The position numbers and the translations under genes were made by a program. A DNA stretch of 6,887 nucleotides from Bordetella parapertussis (GTDB lineage: Bacteria; Pseudomonadota; Gammaproteobacteria; Burkholderiales; Burkholderiaceae_D). Location: NCBI GenBank assembly GCA_945867725.1, contig CAMBJI010000109.1:1-6887 (forward strand), written 5' to 3'. The first letter of the stretch is position 1. Every line of letters starts with the position of its first letter. The notes beneath the pieces were generated by a model. The model was not told where the DNA came from, made no database searches, and saw only the letters and a list, made by a program, of their open reading frames with translations. This document shows positions 5,636 through 6,887 of the stretch, piece after piece.

Positions 5636-6887
5636 ATGTCTGCCAAAAAGTCACCCAAGACCTCAGAACCACCTATTCAGCGACATCGTGCGTCAGCGAT
5701 TCCTGAGACCAAGTTCTATGTCCCTGGCTTTCCCAATAAGCTCTACATCTACAAGAACGAAGCGAGTCGCTATTGGTGGGTGCGCTATTACGCTGAGAAG
5801 CGCATTCTCAGAAGCTCTACGAAGACAGAGAACAAGCGTGAGGCACTAGAAGCTGCAAAAGCGTTCTACGACGAGATTCAGCTCAGAATCGCTACAGGCA
5901 AGAAGCTTGGGAAGAAATCTTCATTCGAGTACTGCGCCAAAGATTGGCTGAGTCAGCAGAAAGCACGAGTTGCGACGAAAAGCCTGTCCAATGAGTCATA
6001 CAAGCAGTACGACTACAGACTCAAAAAACACATTCTGCCCTTTCTTGGCGACTATGAACTCACTGAGATTGACTATCAGACACTCAACAATTTTTTGACA
6101 TTTGTCTCTTCCACAGAAGACAAGCTCAGTGTTGCAACGGTCAAAATGTATTTAGGCATCGCAGGTCAGATCATGACGCATGCGGAAAAGATTAATCTAT
6201 TCGCAAGGGCACCACATTTACCCAAAGTCAAAGTAAAAACTAACGCAAGAGGCTATTTCAGTGTTGCAGAGTACAGGCAGTTATGGGCAAGAGCGAGAGC
6301 ATTGCGAGGCAAAGGCTTTCAATACAGAAAATTGACAGAGCAAGAAGCCAGAGATAACGGCTACGGAAATCAAACACTGGTTATCACTGAAGCAGGCACA
6401 TCAAAGCTTGGTCGCTTTATTAAACGAGTTGATATTACAGATGATCTATACCAGTTAATCGTTTTCATGATCAACAGCTTTGTGCGACCAACTGACATCA
6501 AAAACATGCAGCACAAGCATGTCGAAATATATCAGCGAGACCATAGATATCTATACCTACGCCTTCCTCCAAGCAAGAACAAAAAAGATCCTATAGTCAC
6601 TATGCCCAAAGCAGTCGAAGTCTATCTGCGACATAAAGACAATTATAAAGAATTAGAACGAGCTGAAAAAATAGCCTACCAAGTAAAACTTATAGATTTT
6701 CATGAGAATAATAAAAACTTCGCTCCGAAAGAAGTGGAAGATAAACTCAAATTTGAAAAAATGACGCAACGGGAAAGAAAAGCATTAACCGCAAAACTAA
6801 ATCTTTACAAGAAATTAGCTGCGGGATCTCCGAGCTATACTGCAGATGAAGACTATGTTTTTATGCCACAGTTTCGTGATAGAAAAA
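5636..6887 (+). CDS. Tyrosine recombinase / phage-type integrase (N-terminal 417 aa, incomplete)
   Basis: The frame from ATG 5636 is open to the window edge. Residues about 27-90 (FYVPGFPNKLYIYKNEASRY, WWVRYY, then KTENKREALEAAKAF) look like an N-terminal arm-DNA-binding domain. Residues about 97-190 form a SAM-like core-binding domain (YCAKDWL, YRLKKHILPFLGDYELTEIDYQTLNNFL). The catalytic domain starts near YFSVAEYRQLW (206-216). Its first catalytic arginine is R284 in NSFVRPTDIKNM, and the beta-hairpin lysine is among K314-K317 in LPPSKNKKDP. The HxxR box and the tyrosine have not appeared by residue 417, which is late. There seem to be extra stretches at about 222-265 and a charged, helical-looking one at about 338-395. 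No good ribosome site precedes the ATG; an internal start is unlikely, because the arm domain begins soon after. It probably catalyses integration and excision of the element at tRNA-Met. I cannot name a subfamily. Confidence 0.88.
   Translation, partial: MSAKKSPKTSEPPIQRHRASAIPETKFYVPGFPNKLYIYKNEASRYWWVRYYAEKRILRSSTKTENKREALEAAKAFYDEIQLRIATGKKLGKKSSFEYCAKDWLSQQKARVATKSLSNESYKQYDYRLKKHILPFLGDYELTEIDYQTLNNFLTFVSSTEDKLSVATVKMYLGIAGQIMTHAEKINLFARAPHLPKVKVKTNARGYFSVAEYRQLWARARALRGKGFQYRKLTEQEARDNGYGNQTLVITEAGTSKLGRFIKRVDITDDLYQLIVFMINSFVRPTDIKNMQHKHVEIYQRDHRYLYLRLPPSKNKKDPIVTMPKAVEVYLRHKDNYKELERAEKIAYQVKLIDFHENNKNFAPKEVEDKLKFEKMTQRERKALTAKLNLYKKLAAGSPSYTADEDYVFMPQFRDRK

Larger units (their letters stand above)
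5419..6887 (+). mobile_element. Left end of a tRNA-Met-integrated element (island or prophage), incomplete
   Basis: Directly after the tRNA the DNA becomes clearly richer in A and T, with different codon choices (AAA, AGA, ATA, CTA and TTA frequent). It contains a repeat cluster and a tyrosine recombinase gene in the orientation typical of tRNA-targeted elements. The element runs off the right edge, so its type, cargo and far boundary are unknown. The terminator at 5437-5467 may belong to the host tRNA or to the element. Confidence 0.7.

Overview
The window looks like a chromosomal segment of a betaproteobacterium, probably Burkholderiales and perhaps near Oxalobacteraceae. This rests on protein resemblance and gene order only, because no search was possible. 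The left 5.4 kb is moderately GC-rich housekeeping DNA. The right 1.4 kb is visibly more AT-rich and carries a phage-type integrase next to a tRNA gene, which is the usual look of the first end of an integrated genomic island or prophage.

Layout: (1) 2-358, + strand, the C-terminus of an AmiC-type N-acetylmuramoyl-L-alanine amidase. (2) 445-473, a REP-like palindrome in the convergent gap. (3) 523-1191, - strand, a DedA-family membrane protein. (4) 1302-3140, + strand, mutL (mismatch repair), full length apart from one in-frame TAG at codon 82. (5) 3158-4363, + strand, a Bcr/CflA-type MFS drug transporter. (6) 4360-5304, + strand, miaA (tRNA A37 dimethylallyltransferase), overlapping the transporter by 4 bases. 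(7) 5301-5329, a near-consensus sigma70 promoter embedded in the miaA stop, followed by elongator tRNA-Met(CAT) at 5342-5418 and a strong intrinsic terminator at 5437-5467. (8) 5474-5619, repeated copies of an 11-12 base motif, one of them inverted. (9) 5636-6887, + strand, the first 417 codons of a tyrosine recombinase that runs off the window.

The order amidase-mutL-miaA matches the cluster known from E. coli (amiB-mutL-miaA). Here it is interrupted by a reversed dedA and by an MFS gene. mutL, the transporter and miaA lie on one strand with gaps of 17 and -4 bases and probably form one transcript. A TATAAT box sits so close to the mutL start that the mRNA may have almost no leader.

The most striking observation is the amber codon in an otherwise clean mutL. 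It falls between ATPase motifs II and III, so the strain would be a mismatch-repair-deficient mutator unless the codon is suppressed or is a sequencing error. The second point of interest is the junction at tRNA-Met, with its repeat cluster and an integrase that carries unusual insertions. The cargo of that element lies beyond the window, and no novel defence or other system is visible in the bases supplied.
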